From Neophaeococcomyces mojaviensis (Eukaryota; Ascomycota; Eurotiomycetes; Chaetothyriales), in the NCBI GenBank assembly GCA_030247915.1, contig JAPDRQ010000124.1, forward strand, positions 1 through 64,000: a stretch of DNA of 64,000 nt, in the 5' to 3' direction. A program made the position numbers and the translations under genes. The notes under the pieces are model-generated. The model ran no database searches. It saw nothing but the letters and a program-made list of their open reading frames with translations, and had not been told where the DNA came from. Numbering within the stretch: the stretch's first letter is position 1; every line of letters begins with the position of its first letter. Of this stretch, positions 12,064 through 23,469 are shown piece by piece.

Positions 12064-13143
12064 GACTGTATATAGTGTTCAAAATATCACCGGATGTATT
12101 GCAATATCACCGACACTCTTTGTTTAGTACAAATCCAAGAACTGAAGTCGTTTGTGCAGCGAGCCCCACGGTAGGTATATCCTTGGGGCCAAAGCAACCA
12201 TTTGGTAGCTGAGGCTGATGGCTTAATGCCATGGGTCTGTCGGGCTAAACAGAGGCCGTATCAGGCATGAAGGCTGCACTAGCCCGGCCAAGAGAATGTA
12301 ATAGAGCTTTAATCATAAAGATTAGGCGCGACGAACAAGTGCCCGCGGGAAGATGTACGATTTCCGCAACGCTGTGGCTGTGCATGTGTGGAGGTGCACG
12401 CTTACTCAGTGTGGTAACCGCTGTACTGCGCCACAAGCGCATTAGTGCCCCACTAATGTTTGATAACGTCGAGAAGTATGTACTCTGCATGAGCTGAGTT
12501 CGCTTGATGTGACATGGTTTCAAGTCAGCCTTGCATTCAACGAGTCTTCTTTGTCAAAACACCCTAGAGCTTTGAGTCGCGGATTCTGAACACTGACTGG
12601 TAGTGTCTGCAGTGTCCTCTATGACGAATTGTATGAAGCGAGCTAGGGAAATGGTCTTTGATTCGCGGAACGCTGCCCAGGTTTGAATACTGTAACAGCT
12701 ATATATGGTAGTTTCTTCGTATGTGAGGTATCGGAGTTGGACCCTGTTGGGTCTAGTAGACCAGATATTAGTGATTGCCCAACGAATCGGCACGCTTCGT
12801 TCATTCCCAGCGGAAGGACCCAAAAACTAGACACCACCGGTTAGAGGCTCGACATTCCAAAATTGCACTCTTGACGTTTATTGAGAGTCAATAACAGCTA
12901 CCTTGACAATGTCTCCTGCAGCGACAGTATGACCGACTGTCACAACAACATCAATACAGTGGCCGTTATCCTGTCGTGCTATTTAGCAAGGTCTTGTGAG
13001 CCGCAGTGCATTGTGGCGTGAATATCTACGGTCGCACATGCTGAGATAGGACCATATATCCCTTCGGTCTCAATGTGCCCCATACTTGAGAGCTAGCATT
13101 GCTCAACATCGAAATAGGACGGGATCTGGTTGGCCAAAGGGCA
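12064..13143. other. Intergenic, no gene recognised
   Basis: This includes the promoter of the Zn2Cys6 gene on its left side and the 3' flank of NPR2 on its right. Short frames at about 12.3 and 12.6 kb have no recognisable features. Confidence 0.45.
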
Positions 13144-14626
13144 TCAACGGCAAAGCACAACCACCTCTCCAAGGTGTGTTTGGCTCAGTCTTCGTAGAAG
13201 TTCTTTCTCGCTGATTCCATAATAGGTGCAAACTTCGTCGAACGAATGTGTACCGTCCAAGAAGGAGGTAAGTGGCATCGTTTTTCTGTTCTTGGAGCCC
13301 TTGTTCTCTCGGTCGATTGTCTGTTTACCTAACGATACACCTGCGCTTCTGCTACGCGCTTCGTTTCTCGAATCAACCTTTAAACCATTCGTTTGGATGG
13401 CATAACGATGAACCCTATACAGAAAGCCTTTGATAACGCCGAATGTGATGAAGCGGCGCAGATCAATGTTAGCAAGCATATTGCTGTTCGACTTGTACCA
13501 GTCACGAACAGTAAGACCTTGCCTCAAATTAGCAAAGAGCTGGACAACACCAACGCCGTCAATCACATCGCCACACGCAGTTAGCGGCCAGAAGTCATCA
13601 TCAACTGTAGCGGTGGTCGTTGCTGCTATGCTGCTCTTCAATGAGCTGGAGACATCCAGAGTACTGATTGCGTTTTCTTGCCGTGCAGGCTCAAAGGCGG
13701 TATTGACATATCGTGCGCATTCTGCTTGCATCTCTGAGTCACTTGCTATCATGCTGGTGAACTCCGAGGTCGGCGCATATATCGCATTGAAGCTGAAGAT
13801 GTCAAGTAGCAAGACGCAACCATAATACAGGAGATGTCGAACACAGCTCTTGGTAAGTTTGAGGTCGGCGTCGGCCAGGAGAGCAATCTTTTTCACGCTG
13901 TTAACACCATTGATAAATGGAATGACTCTTTGCATGGTCAAGTCCCAGTTCTCGTCCATGAGACTTTCGATGCGAACAGTGAACAGTGGTACATGCCATG
14001 CTTTCACAGGGGCAGGATTCGGTAGTGTCGGGAACAACTTGATGTTAAGGGTATTGACTTCGTCGATGGGTATCATGCACTCGGCATAATTGTTTAGGTC
14101 CTCTATCAATGTTTCGCAAAGGCTGTATATCTTGCCTGTTCCAGGGGGGGATACGTCATCTGACAGAAACCTCGTTTGTTCTTCCAAACCACGCATAAGA
14201 TGTGCTAACTTCGTCACAACTGATTTGTAGCTTGGCACATCTGTAGTGTCAGGTGGTGACAGAACCAAAGCGAAGTTAAAGATGAATTCATTTCGGGGAT
14301 AGTGTTCTCCTTTAATGCACACCGGATAAGACACGACGATGCATGGCGAGGAATCTGGGGTCGATGGTGGCGACGTCAAGCAGACCAGATTGTTGCAAAG
14401 CGACTGACGCGGTATAAGGAATCGAGAAACCGTTGAGAATGAGAGGAGTACTTCCGAAGACAAATTGATCGATGTATCTAAGCTTCCAGAGATCGAGATC
14501 GAGTCTTCGGGTACCTGATGAACGATTTTCGGCCCTTGTGTTGTCAACGTGATTGAGGGAAGGGGTAACCCATGCCGTACCTTCCTGAGGATCGAACCTA
14601 CTGTAGATCACAGCTTTAATTGACAT
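13144..14626 (-). CDS. NPR2: NPR2, SEACIT/GATOR1 subunit
   Basis: Exon 1 (14626-14581) and exon 2 (14534-13144) are joined over a 46-bp intron, giving 478 aa. Splicing joins IYSRFDPQE to GPKIVHQVPEDS, which is the conserved N-terminus of Npr2/NPRL2. Further family landmarks are FLIPRQSLCNNL, a YPVCI(K)GEHYPRNEFIFNF block and LMRGLEEQTRFLS. Near the C-terminus is SFLDGTHSFDEVCTYYGISE, the terminal winged-helix-like segment. In yeast, Npr2 with Npr3 and Iml1 inhibits TORC1 when nitrogen or amino acids are scarce by acting as a GAP complex on the Gtr1 side of the vacuolar Rag GTPases. Length is normal for a filamentous fungus and the gene looks intact. Confidence 0.93.
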
Positions 14627-15465
14627 ACTCGCAATGAGAAACTTGTGATAGTCTCGAGTGGCAACAAACTTTGCGCATGTAATAGGCGATCAGACTCAAG
14701 TCATCCTCGAATCTTCTGATCAGATAGTCACGTCGCTTCTTTTCCCTAACCGCATCTCAAGCTCGGATTTGCCCCAATGACGAGGCTTGGCATTCTAGCT
14801 TTCGTTGCGCACCACGCCTTACCGTTGAACGCTTTATTCATGGTGAGATAATGGCTGCAACGTTTGCGATACACGAATTGCTCAAACGACGAATGTCTTT
14901 TGCATGATTTGTTATCAAGCATATTCCAATCGTGGGGTTTAATGACTGAGTTGGACAACTACCAAGTGCTTTGAAACCAACACCAAATTCTACTCCGCGC
15001 CAGACTCGGGAATTTTTACGCCTACATCGTTCACACGATGCTCGACAATCAACCGGCAATGAGCTCGGTGGCTGTTTGGAAGCTTTTGTTTTGATCAGGA
15101 TGTCCTCCAACACCAACGACATCAGATTAAGGATGTTGCCGTATGGAGAGGGCTGATCTTTGCCTGATTATCTCTCTTCTGTTCAACAGTAGCCATGATC
15201 AGCAGTGAATGCACGACGTAACGCTCACCTTGCATATTTGACGATCCAGCCAGAAGGCCGAGCAACAGCCTGACTTACGCAGAAGCAGAGCACCTGTAGC
15301 TCAAATGAGCATGACTAACTACCCCAATTCATGATGCCTACATGCACCGGGCAAAAAGCGTCAGATTAACCCCACTCTCATCATCATCCCATCATATTCA
15401 CGTGGTATATATACTTCCACATCCGAAATTTGCGAATAATTGTGCTATTTTCGCACACACGGAGT
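14627..15465. other. Intergenic, upstream of tRNA-Leu
   Basis: Promoter side of NPR2 followed by the 5' flank of the tRNA gene. No supported protein gene is seen. The short frames around 14.75-15.15 kb look random. Confidence 0.45.
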
Positions 15466-15564
15466 GTGTCTGTGGCCGAGTGGTTAAGGCGGCAGATTTA
15501 AGCCTATATCAAAGGAATCTCTGCTGGGCTCACGCCCTCAAGGGTTCGAACCCCTTCGGACACA
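15466..15564 (+). tRNA. tRNA-Leu (anticodon UAA) with a 16-nt intron
   Basis: The acceptor stem GTGTCTG pairs with CGGACAC and is followed by discriminator A. The D arm is GCC/GGC. The anticodon stem GCAGA/TCTGC encloses loop TTTAAGC with anticodon TAA, which reads UUA leucine codons. A 16-nt intron (15503-15518) lies one base 3' of the anticodon, the canonical nuclear position. The variable arm is long (GGGC/GCCC), as expected for tRNA-Leu. The T arm is AAGGG-TTCGAAC-CCCTT and supplies the B box. Mature length without CCA is 83 nt. Confidence 0.95.
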
Positions 15565-15570
15565 AGCTGC

Positions 15571-15576
15571 TTTTTT
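15571..15576 (+). terminator. RNA polymerase III terminator
   Basis: A run of six T on the coding strand starts 7 nt after the tRNA discriminator base, the standard Pol III stop signal. Confidence 0.85.
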
Positions 15577-15611
15577 GGTTGGGGGTTTTTAAGCTGGAGT
15601 ACATGATGGAT

Positions 15612-16120
15612 TCACTCACCCCCAATGATTGTAATAGCAATCCACCTCTCACAAGCATCTGTTTGGACTTGCTTTTCATCACCCCTTCCAGGGACAATTA
15701 AGAAAGTGCCAAGAAAGTAGTGTGCTTTGATACGATGATGCGAATGGTTGGTGGGGCTTACTGGTCGCAACAAAATCTTCACTTTTTGTCCTTTTGCAGG
15801 ACATACCCTGTACCTTTCATTGGTCGACACAGATATAACTACATAGGCAGGTAGCACTGCCCAGCGCTTGTAACGGTTAGTATTGCCATCGTCGTCGTCG
15901 CCCGTTGTGGATGACTTTGCTTTATCGGCTGCCCCTTTTTCCCAATTCGGAAAGGGTTTAACTATCTGAGCTGATATAGAAACATCACCCAACCAACGTT
16001 TGTACGACAAGTCAAAACGATCAGAGCGTGCCAAATGCTTTGTTCACCGCAGCCCCAAGCCTCAAATAGAAAGCATCCACTTCCTCGTCGGGCTGCGGAT
16101 GAAACGTTGCCCTTGTTGTT
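15612..16120 (-). pseudogene. Decayed or unresolved minus-strand coding relic
   Basis: A 140-codon frame at 16034-15612 reads like protein (for example DRFDLSYKRWLGDVSISAQI, then YVVISVSTNERYRVCPAKG) but has no ATG; its first codon in the open stretch is TTG. Immediately upstream, in another frame, sequence at about 16105-16025 also reads like protein (HPQPDEEVDAFYLRLGAAVN) and ends at a TGA. The two frames abut with no room for an intron, so a frameshift is the simplest reading. A GTAAGC in the region encoding LLRP could start a further intron. No family is recognised. It may be an old gene fragment, or a real gene whose exon structure I have not resolved. Confidence 0.3.
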
Positions 16121-17324
16121 ACCTATCATCGACATAAGCAGAGAGTTCTTTTCAACTACTGATTCATTCAGCTGAGACTGGTCAGATCAGTCGTGCGAAC
16201 ATAAACCTTATTTGGAGTCACTGCTACCAGACGTTTGACGAAATGCGAGACAGGGATGTGGAGCCAAAGACCAAAAAACAACTATCGTCCAGCTCTATCG
16301 CTTGCACACACCCTGCAAGCAAGAATGCATTAAGAATCCGATTCCCCGACCCTTGAGCAGTTCTCTCAACGCTTTTCCCTCGGTCAGCTCGTCTTGTGTT
16401 TGTGCCCCAACTTGTCAGCAAATACAGCCAGTGGACCAAGCAGTGCATTTCTTTCCAGCATCGTGAAAGTATCAGTAAAACCACTATATCCTATGCAGTC
16501 CATATCTGGCCTACTCCAACATCATGTGTGTAAGCGCGATACCACTCAGACTGTGAGAAATCCGGTCGTCCTCATTCTTGTTTGCTGGATGATCCCCTTA
16601 ACTCACACTTAGTGACGCGTGCTCCTACAGTTCCCCTATATCCACCTTGAACCCAGGTGAGACAATTTGGACACGATCTATATGCTAAGCTACGAGCCTC
16701 AGTCTAGAGGAAACGATTGATCAGGATACCAGCCATCTCTCATGCACTAAGAAGACATTGAAAACACTGTGATTTGTTCCAAGCAAAGCGCAGACTGCAC
16801 TTATCACCTTCATTGTCACAGTACTCTAATTAGTACACCCGGTTGTTTCTAGTTCCTTGCACCCACTATCTCATGGCCCGTGTCCTCGGCAACTAGTGAA
16901 TCTGCCATCCTGGTGAAATTTGACCAGGTTAAGAGCATGACCGGTAACACAAAACAATAAAAGTTCTTATTTAAGTACCACTTCATGGATACATCTAATT
17001 CAAAGTCTCCTCAGCCAGACAAACTCTCAACAACCATTACTTCAGTTCAAGTCGACCGGCACAAGAGGAGCAACTTTCTAGCTCTGATAAGCAATGTCAG
17101 TTGTCGGGTGGCAGCCTCGAAGATGTAGGGACATCAGGGTTGATGACTCAGACAGCACTTCGATCTTGAATGAACATTGGCGTCTCCGAACGCCGCTCGC
17201 TACATACCTAGACGTTCCACTGTCACGTCGAGACGCACATCTCAAAGCCGAACTGGTTAACTTTTCATGCCGTTGCTCACCAGTTCCGAGGAGAGAACAT
17301 CTTGCAGGTACTGGTCCCGAAGAT
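16121..17324. other. Intergenic; promoter-like stretch near 16.95-17.09 kb
   Basis: Mostly featureless. At about 16950-17093 there is an A/T-rich TATTTAAG-type element followed by a leader-like CAACAACC/CTTCAG segment and an ATG at 17094. That ATG opens a 98-codon frame to 17390 that overlaps the 3' end of the ICT1 gene on the other strand and has no recognisable domain, so I do not call it as a gene. Confidence 0.35.
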
Positions 17325-17963
17325 CTAGTCATCACCTCGACCTTTCTGACGGGCAGCCTTCTTGCTGGAGTGCTTCTTCTTCATTTGTAACCTGGATTCG
17401 TTCTCAAATTCCTGCAGTCTTTTGACCTTTTGCTTTTGCTCCTCAGATGTTTCACCTGGCACAGTCTTGTTGTACACGTCCATGATCAGCTCATTCAACC
17501 TGCGGTAACAGGTTTCTCTGTTCGCCTGTTGCTTCCGACTTTCATCACTCTGTATAAGGAGGGTGTTGGTCTTCTCGGCGTGGTAGCGGGACTGCCTGAT
17601 ACCATCATGGAGAACAGAAGGCAGCATCGGCAGAAGCTGGTCCAGAGAGACACGCAACTGAGCCTTGGAGTTCACCCTGACGATGTTAGCATGAGTAAAG
17701 CAACTTGAAAACACGTATTACTTATTGACGTTCTGACCTCCCGGTCCTGAAGACCTGGCGTAGGAGACCTCTCCAATATTATGGGCAACAGGCTGGCTTC
17801 CAGTTTGAATATGCCATTTTCGGGCCGTTTCAAAGTCCGGTTCAGTTAAGCGGCGTGGCGATGACGATAGACGTCGTGCATGCCACAAAAGATTACATTC
17901 ATGGGCCGGCTGTATGGCAACAGCCTTCGGGAAGGATTTGGTCAAGACAAGCCACAACGGCAT
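17325..17963 (-). CDS. Mitochondrial ICT1/PTH4-type peptidyl-tRNA hydrolase
   Basis: Exons 17963-17722 and 17676-17325 are joined over a 45-bp intron with a GCTAAC branch site, giving 197 aa. Splicing restores SYARSSGPGGQNVNK to VNSKAQLRVSLDQL, the class-I release-factor GGQ loop and its following strand. The N-terminus is a mitochondrial presequence rich in Arg and Ser (RRLSSSPRRL). The C-terminus is the basic tail KKKHSSKKAARQKGR typical of ICT1/YaeJ proteins, which bind the ribosomal mRNA channel. These proteins release peptides from stalled mitochondrial ribosomes without reading a stop codon. I chose the ATG at 17963 (MPLWLVLTKSF) as the start because the presequence follows it. An in-frame ATG at 18125 would add 54 residues of poorer quality. 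The gene is divergent from NAB3. Confidence 0.92.
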
Positions 17964-18368
17964 GAGGTAGTGTAAGCAATGCAAAAGAAGCTTGAAGGTT
18001 GGGGAATATCCGTCCACTCGAGCGAAGCATAGACGGCTAACCTGCCGTTTTGACATCATGCCCGACGACTCTGCCCACCTTCCTGCGGATTTAGTCACGG
18101 ATTGCTCTTGCACGCAACTCAGCAAAACTTCTCTTGACCCATCACCATCGACGACCCTGTCGATTAGCCTTGTCTACTCCTCAGTTCCGCCATTTCAATA
18201 CCATCTATCATCCTTGAAGTCGCATCTTCAATCCTTCATTCTGTTGCAGATCTTGCACGTATCGCACAAGCGTTGTTGCCTTCTCAGTTGTCCGTCGCAA
18301 CCTTCACTTCCACCCTCTCTTTCATTTGGCCCAATGAGCAGTGTAAACAAGGTCTGGCAACGTCGAAC
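17964..18368. promoter_or_regulatory. Divergent promoter between ICT1 and NAB3
   Basis: About 405 bp separate the two start codons. The NAB3 side is pyrimidine-rich (for example CCTTCACTTCCACCCTC near 18300). No specific factor site is assigned. Confidence 0.5.
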
Positions 18369-20948
18369 ATGAGTAATAACAACTCTCCCATCGAGCAGCA
18401 ACGCTTCGCCAGAACACAAACCCCCGAAAGTCCACGACCTGTGCATGTCCCAGAGCCTTCTAATATTCCTGTCCTCCTCAACCAGATGGATCCTGTCTTC
18501 AATGACACCAATACCTACAACATCCCCAGCGACCAGACCTTCTCTCCTTATGGCGAAAGTTTAGAGCATCCACATTACAAAAACCCCGCTGCGTCGGAAG
18601 AGCATGACGCTGTTCAAAATTTCTTTCGCGAAGCAGAAAGGAAAGCTTCTGAGCCCACCGCAACCGCCAATTCTAATGCCTTCGCACATAATACTAATCA
18701 AGCTGGTTTCTATCTACCCACTCCGCAGACAGCCTCAGCCACCAGCAATGGCGCGCAGAGCTTAGCGCCCAGCGAAATGAATGCTGGCTTGAATGATGAG
18801 AACGATACTACCATGATAGGCGCCGCTCTTCCGATGAGAGACGGTCAACCATACCAAGAGGAGAATGGGAGCAAAAACATCGAGGGCAGTTCTACTAGCA
18901 AACCTGCACACGTTGAGGCACAGTCAGAGACAGGTGTAGATTATCAGTCATTGCTTGATACCATCTCGCAATCCACTTCCACTGCTCCCACAGCAGAAGG
19001 CATCACCGCTCTCACAACTGAAGCCTCAATTTCTAACTCCCATGTTAGCTCGTTACCGTCGTTTCCAGGTCTGCCCAAGAAGCCACCTCCTTTGGAAACG
19101 CAGAATGCTTTTTCTCCTCCTCACACTGCACATTTTCGATCACAGCCCACTTCTGCTGCCATTGAAAGTGATGCCTCGCAACAGAATGCCACCCATGGCT
19201 ATGCACCTGCTACTAACGAAGTCGATTCTAGCAACCTCGGCTCTGCCATTGGCAGTGAAGGAATTCCCACCAATCTCTTCGATGTCGCCATGACCAACGA
19301 GCAAGCAGTAGCACTGCACATGCAGTACGCTCAGCAAAACCAGCTAAATGCTCGTCCTTCCCCACCCGGTCGAGTCGAGATGGATCCTGCTGACCGCCCG
19401 TGGTCACCCAGGACACAGAACATGTACGATCAATTCCTCGAAGACGAAAGAAGATATGTCACAGAAGGCATTTGGGATAGATTTCCTGTGGGCTCTCGAT
19501 TGTTCGTGGGTAACCTCCCCAGTGAGAAGGTGACTAAGCGAGACCTATTCCATTGGTTTCATCGACATGGCAAACTGGCCCAGATATCCATCAAGCAAGC
19601 GTATGGCTTTGTCCAGTACCACGAAGCTGAAGCCTGTAAGGCGGCTCTTGATGCGGAACAGGGGATTGAGATAAGAGGCAGGAAAGTCCACTTGGAAATT
19701 TCGAAGCCACAGAAGAACACGAAGGGCGCTGGTACCAACAAGAACCAGAACCGTCGACGTTCGAGATCTCCTCAGAGACGATCCTACAGTGACTTCCGAG
19801 ATGAGCCTGGCAGGCGAAGAGAGGAGTACCGGAGCAGGAGAAGTCCTTCGCCACGAGGACATCGAAGGGATGAACACCGAGATAGCAATGTAGGTCGCGA
19901 TGAAAGAAGATCACCAATGTATGCCAGCAACTATGGCACTCCACAGCCTGCAGCTTTTGATGATGAAGCCAGTCTCCCTTTCCCACGACGTGACCCACGA
20001 AACGTACCGGATGTTCAACTAATCGTTCTGGATGGAGGTGTGCACCAAAGCTTCATCAACTGGATTGAAGACGGCTTCCGACGAAAAGGCTTGTCAGCAG
20101 CGACAACTTGGCTTAACCAGCGAGCTCCACTTGCTGCGGTCGTTAAGCGCCAAATAGTCGAGGGTGTGCAAGCTGTTGTGAAACTCGGTTCCTCAGCACA
20201 AAGCAGAAGCAAGATACCCCTGCAGGTGTTCGATCGCTCCTCCGGATCGTCAAATGTCAGCTTCAATGAATACGTCGACCTTGAAGTTGCAGTTGCGGCG
20301 GATGTCGTCCTTCAAGCTCGACAGAAAGAACGTGGCGGACTAGTTGGCGGCATGCAACCGCCGCGACCGCCTTTCCCACCCGCACTTATGCCACCGCAAA
20401 GCCCTTACTCGTCCTACCAATCGTCACCAGCTACACCCTGGGGTCCCGCACCACCTCCTCAGCAGCACATTCCCCCTCACCCCCAGTTTCCGACAACACC
20501 ACAACAGCATCACCCACCCCCTCCACCTCAGCATTATCAGTACCCGCCTCAACACCATACCTATCGCCCACCTCAACCGTCACAGTCTCAAACACCGTAC
20601 AGCAGCGGTCCACCAAGCGCGACGGGCTCTCAACCACCAAACCTCCACGAACTCCTTGCCAACCTCAACAAAGGAGGGATTGGCACAGGCGCGCCACCAA
20701 CACCTCTGTCAGCTCACTCCGTCGCCACACCCCATACGCCGTATGGTCCTCCTCAGCCGCATTTCCAACAGCCACAAGCGCCGTACTTGCAAGTTCCTGT
20801 GCCTCCACACCATCAGCCGCAACAACCACAACTTGGAGGATACGGTCAGCAGCAAGCATGGGGCCAGCAAGGTCAACTAGCACAGAATGGAGTTGGGCAG
20901 CAGAACGTGCAGAACATGTTGGAGCAATTAAATAGGTTTCGGCAGTAG
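18369..20948 (+). CDS. NAB3: Nab3-like nuclear RNA-binding protein
   Basis: A single exon of 859 aa. The start at 18369 (MSNNNSPIEQQ) is preferred to the in-frame ATG at 18273, which would add 32 residues of leader-like sequence. The order is: a long disordered N-terminus; one RRM at about residues 375-450 with RNP2-like LFVGNL and RNP1-like YGFVQY; an Arg/Ser-rich patch (RRRSRSPQRR); a conserved central block starting VPDVQLIVLDGG; a very Pro/Gln-rich low-complexity region; and a C-terminal helix QNMLEQLNRFRQ. This matches yeast Nab3, which with Nrd1 and Sen1 terminates short non-coding Pol II transcripts and sends them to the exosome. In filamentous fungi partners are less certain, so the NNS role is inferred. 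Confidence 0.88.
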   Translation: MSNNNSPIEQQRFARTQTPESPRPVHVPEPSNIPVLLNQMDPVFNDTNTYNIPSDQTFSPYGESLEHPHYKNPAASEEHDAVQNFFREAERKASEPTATANSNAFAHNTNQAGFYLPTPQTASATSNGAQSLAPSEMNAGLNDENDTTMIGAALPMRDGQPYQEENGSKNIEGSSTSKPAHVEAQSETGVDYQSLLDTISQSTSTAPTAEGITALTTEASISNSHVSSLPSFPGLPKKPPPLETQNAFSPPHTAHFRSQPTSAAIESDASQQNATHGYAPATNEVDSSNLGSAIGSEGIPTNLFDVAMTNEQAVALHMQYAQQNQLNARPSPPGRVEMDPADRPWSPRTQNMYDQFLEDERRYVTEGIWDRFPVGSRLFVGNLPSEKVTKRDLFHWFHRHGKLAQISIKQAYGFVQYHEAEACKAALDAEQGIEIRGRKVHLEISKPQKNTKGAGTNKNQNRRRSRSPQRRSYSDFRDEPGRRREEYRSRRSPSPRGHRRDEHRDSNVGRDERRSPMYASNYGTPQPAAFDDEASLPFPRRDPRNVPDVQLIVLDGGVHQSFINWIEDGFRRKGLSAATTWLNQRAPLAAVVKRQIVEGVQAVVKLGSSAQSRSKIPLQVFDRSSGSSNVSFNEYVDLEVAVAADVVLQARQKERGGLVGGMQPPRPPFPPALMPPQSPYSSYQSSPATPWGPAPPPQQHIPPHPQFPTTPQQHHPPPPPQHYQYPPQHHTYRPPQPSQSQTPYSSGPPSATGSQPPNLHELLANLNKGGIGTGAPPTPLSAHSVATPHTPYGPPQPHFQQPQAPYLQVPVPPHHQPQQPQLGGYGQQQAWGQQGQLAQNGVGQQNVQNMLEQLNRFRQ

Positions 20949-22196
20949 GAATGCAATAGGAGTGAAGAATGCAAGTTCGAAACTGAGCCACAGCTTCTGT
21001 ATACAGAAGGCCCAACTAGAACGAGGTTCGAGCAACACTTGCCAGAACAAGAGAAGAAACACCGCACTAGCAATAGAAGCAGAGAACAGAGCTCAAGCTT
21101 CCGACTGGAAAAAGAGAAGTCGAATCAATGATCAGCATGCTGAGCAGACAGTAAAGACTGACACAAGTACAACTCAGGCGAGTGCATGGTCAGAATACTC
21201 AGTCTAGCGCGCCATTGGAGAGAACAGATATTGAGACAGTCTGGCTAGCATGTTGTATCAAAAGTCAATAGCAGGATGCTCAGGCTGATGATAGAAGGTC
21301 ATGACACTTCGGGGAGTGGAAGTAATGAAAGTTTATGTCGGACAGAGTCCGGAAAATGTGCTCGACAGGAATAACATGGGATTAGCGGAGGTCCAGGCCA
21401 CTGCCGGTGAGCAGACAGCAGGAGCATTCCAGGTTTGATGTGGTATTTACAGGACGATCAAAGAGGGATCGAGGAAGTATATTGCACCAAGGCGACGAGT
21501 TGCTCTCCGAGAAAGATGCAGGACTAGGTCGTGACCAAAATGTATATCAGAACAAGCATGATAATGGCATCAGTAGCGAGAAGCATTAGACTTAGCAAGC
21601 ATAGTGTATAGGTAGTAAAACCAGTAGGTGTGAATTTCACAAGCATAGACATAGGCATAGCAGCGTGTATAGTTTAGAAATATGAACAGAAGCTTGTGCA
21701 TCGTATCTTCATGGCAGCCAGTAGGCAGCAAAGCAAGCAAGCAACAGGGTAGAATCTAGACACGTAACAGGATCGCTCTGTAATGTTTCGAACTGCGGAA
21801 GTGCAGAAGGTAAAGAAGGAGCGAGAATCTGGACTTTAGGCCGGCAGCAGCTATGATAACGACCATAAGTCAATCCCAAGACCCTAGCAGTAACACAAGA
21901 TGTCCGGAAGCACCAAAGCCTACAGACATTTTTCTGCATAGAGTTTTCATAAAGTAGGGAGCTGCGGGTCTTTTCCCTTTCTTTCCCCCAGTACTGTCGA
22001 ATGTAGATACTGTACACTGCCAAACTGAGAAACCTATACCCAGCCATTTGGTGGCCATCATCCATTGCATTTACACGACCCTGATCTTGGTCACACCCAA
22101 GCTGCCTACCGAGCAGCAGAATCCGTAATCTTGGTCTTGGTCTCAACATCCATTTTTCTTCTCCTTACCAGCCTTCTTGCCCAACCTCCAAAGCTC
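20949..22196. other. Intergenic between convergent NAB3 and AIM24
   Basis: About 1.2 kb of convergent 3' flanks. Short frames on both strands are low in protein character. Nothing specific is seen. Confidence 0.5.
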
Positions 22197-23469
22197 TTAC
22201 ACAGCAGGACTCTTCTTACCCGCTAAGGCCGGACCACCTTCAGCAGCCACCACCTTTGGCGCCTCGGCTTCAGCAGTCTTGCTGACCTGTGCACTGACTT
22301 GTCCACCCTGCACGCCCATCCTTTGCACATCGGATTTTGGAGACAGCTGTTTGCTCGCCTGTGCTTTTACATAAGGATCTTCCTGCGCGATACGCACGTT
22401 TCGGATTGTCTCGCCTACAACGCCAGCTGGTGCATCTGCAATCTCGTTGACTTCGTCTCTCGTAAGGATGTCTGTGATCCTATTGCCGCGGGATTGTAGC
22501 AAAATCGTCGTAGGGCCCTCAAAGCGAAGAAATAGTCGGTCACCCCATATCGTCCTTCTGCTCCACGTCTTAATCCTCAAGGAAATGCCCTGCAAAAACT
22601 TGTATGTTCCGCTCGTCTTCAGCGCCCTCGTAAACCTCGAATCAGGGAACCAGTTTCCAAGCTGCAGCGGGATCTGAAATCTTGGTTGCGAGGATCTAAA
22701 ACGGAACGGCTGGGGGACTGGAGACGAGGTGGTGGTGTATGCGAGGATGTTCGATGGATGGGCAACGTAGGACTCGCCAGGTGCAAGGTCGAGAGCGAAG
22801 GTATGTCCTTGAGCTGATAGACATACAAGTCCGCGGCCTGTGATGTTGGAGGTGCCCCAATGAACCAAAGACAGCCTCGGCGAGATGGTAGGCGCCACGT
22901 TTAAGCTTGTTCCTGTCCAAGCGAGGAGAGACGCTCGCTGAGCAAGTTTCCAGTCTCGTGTCCCATCGAGCTGCAGAATCGAGAGAGTTGTGTTTGTCGA
23001 TTTTGGCGAGATGACGAGGGAGACGGGTGTAGTGCTTGTTACGCGTTGGTAGAGGAAGGGTATGCCAACTAGAGCGCGTCGGACAGGGTTCAAGGTGCGT
23101 AGGGTCGAGACGACGTTTGAAGGATCACCGGAGAGGCCGACGAGGGTTCCGCGACGGGTGTGGAGAGGTTGAGATGGCGAGAGGGTTGCGCTGAGGAGGG
23201 AGTATGGACTTCCAAGCACTTCGAATTCGGCGTCTAAAGGGTATTAGCATCAATTGGACACCATATCCAGCGCTTCACTGACCAGGACTCGACGCCGATA
23301 TCGAACTGCCCTTAACATCAATCGTGCTCGTGGGTGTCGAGGGTGTTTGCTGGATCGAGATGTATTTGTACCCGCCAACTCTTCTACCTGCTATCAAATG
23401 GGCAGGAAGAGCCCATTTACCTGGCTGTGTCAGGAGAGGCCGCAAGCTCTGTGATGCGACCAGAGGCAT
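22197..23469 (-). CDS. AIM24: AIM24 family mitochondrial protein
   Basis: Exons 23469-23283 and 23233-22197 are joined over a 49-bp intron (GTCAGT donor, GCTAAT branch, CTTTAG acceptor); the product is 407 aa. The N-terminus MPLVASQSLRPLLTQPGKW is a plausible mitochondrial targeting sequence. The join gives DAEFEVLGSPYSLLSATLS, followed by LHTRRGTLVGLSG, the signature of the AIM24 beta-sandwich domain. Later landmarks include GRGLVCLSAQGHTFALDLAPGE and RLFLRFEGPTTILLQSRG. The tail is Ala/Lys-rich. In yeast AIM24 is a mitochondrial inner-membrane protein linked to MICOS integrity. The biochemical activity is unknown. Confidence 0.93.

Noticed and set aside
17094..17390. 98-codon plus-strand ORF with a TATA-like upstream element
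   Set aside because: No recognisable domain, and it overlaps the 3' coding end of ICT1. Kept only as a note in the spacer entry.
18273..18368. Upstream in-frame start for NAB3
   Set aside because: The added 32 residues come from pyrimidine-rich, leader-like sequence; the ATG at 18369 has better context and gives the expected Asn/Ser-rich start.
21709..22149. 146-codon minus-strand frame between NAB3 and AIM24
   Set aside because: The residue composition is unnatural and Cys/Arg/Leu-rich, with no family resemblance; it lies in convergent 3' flanks.
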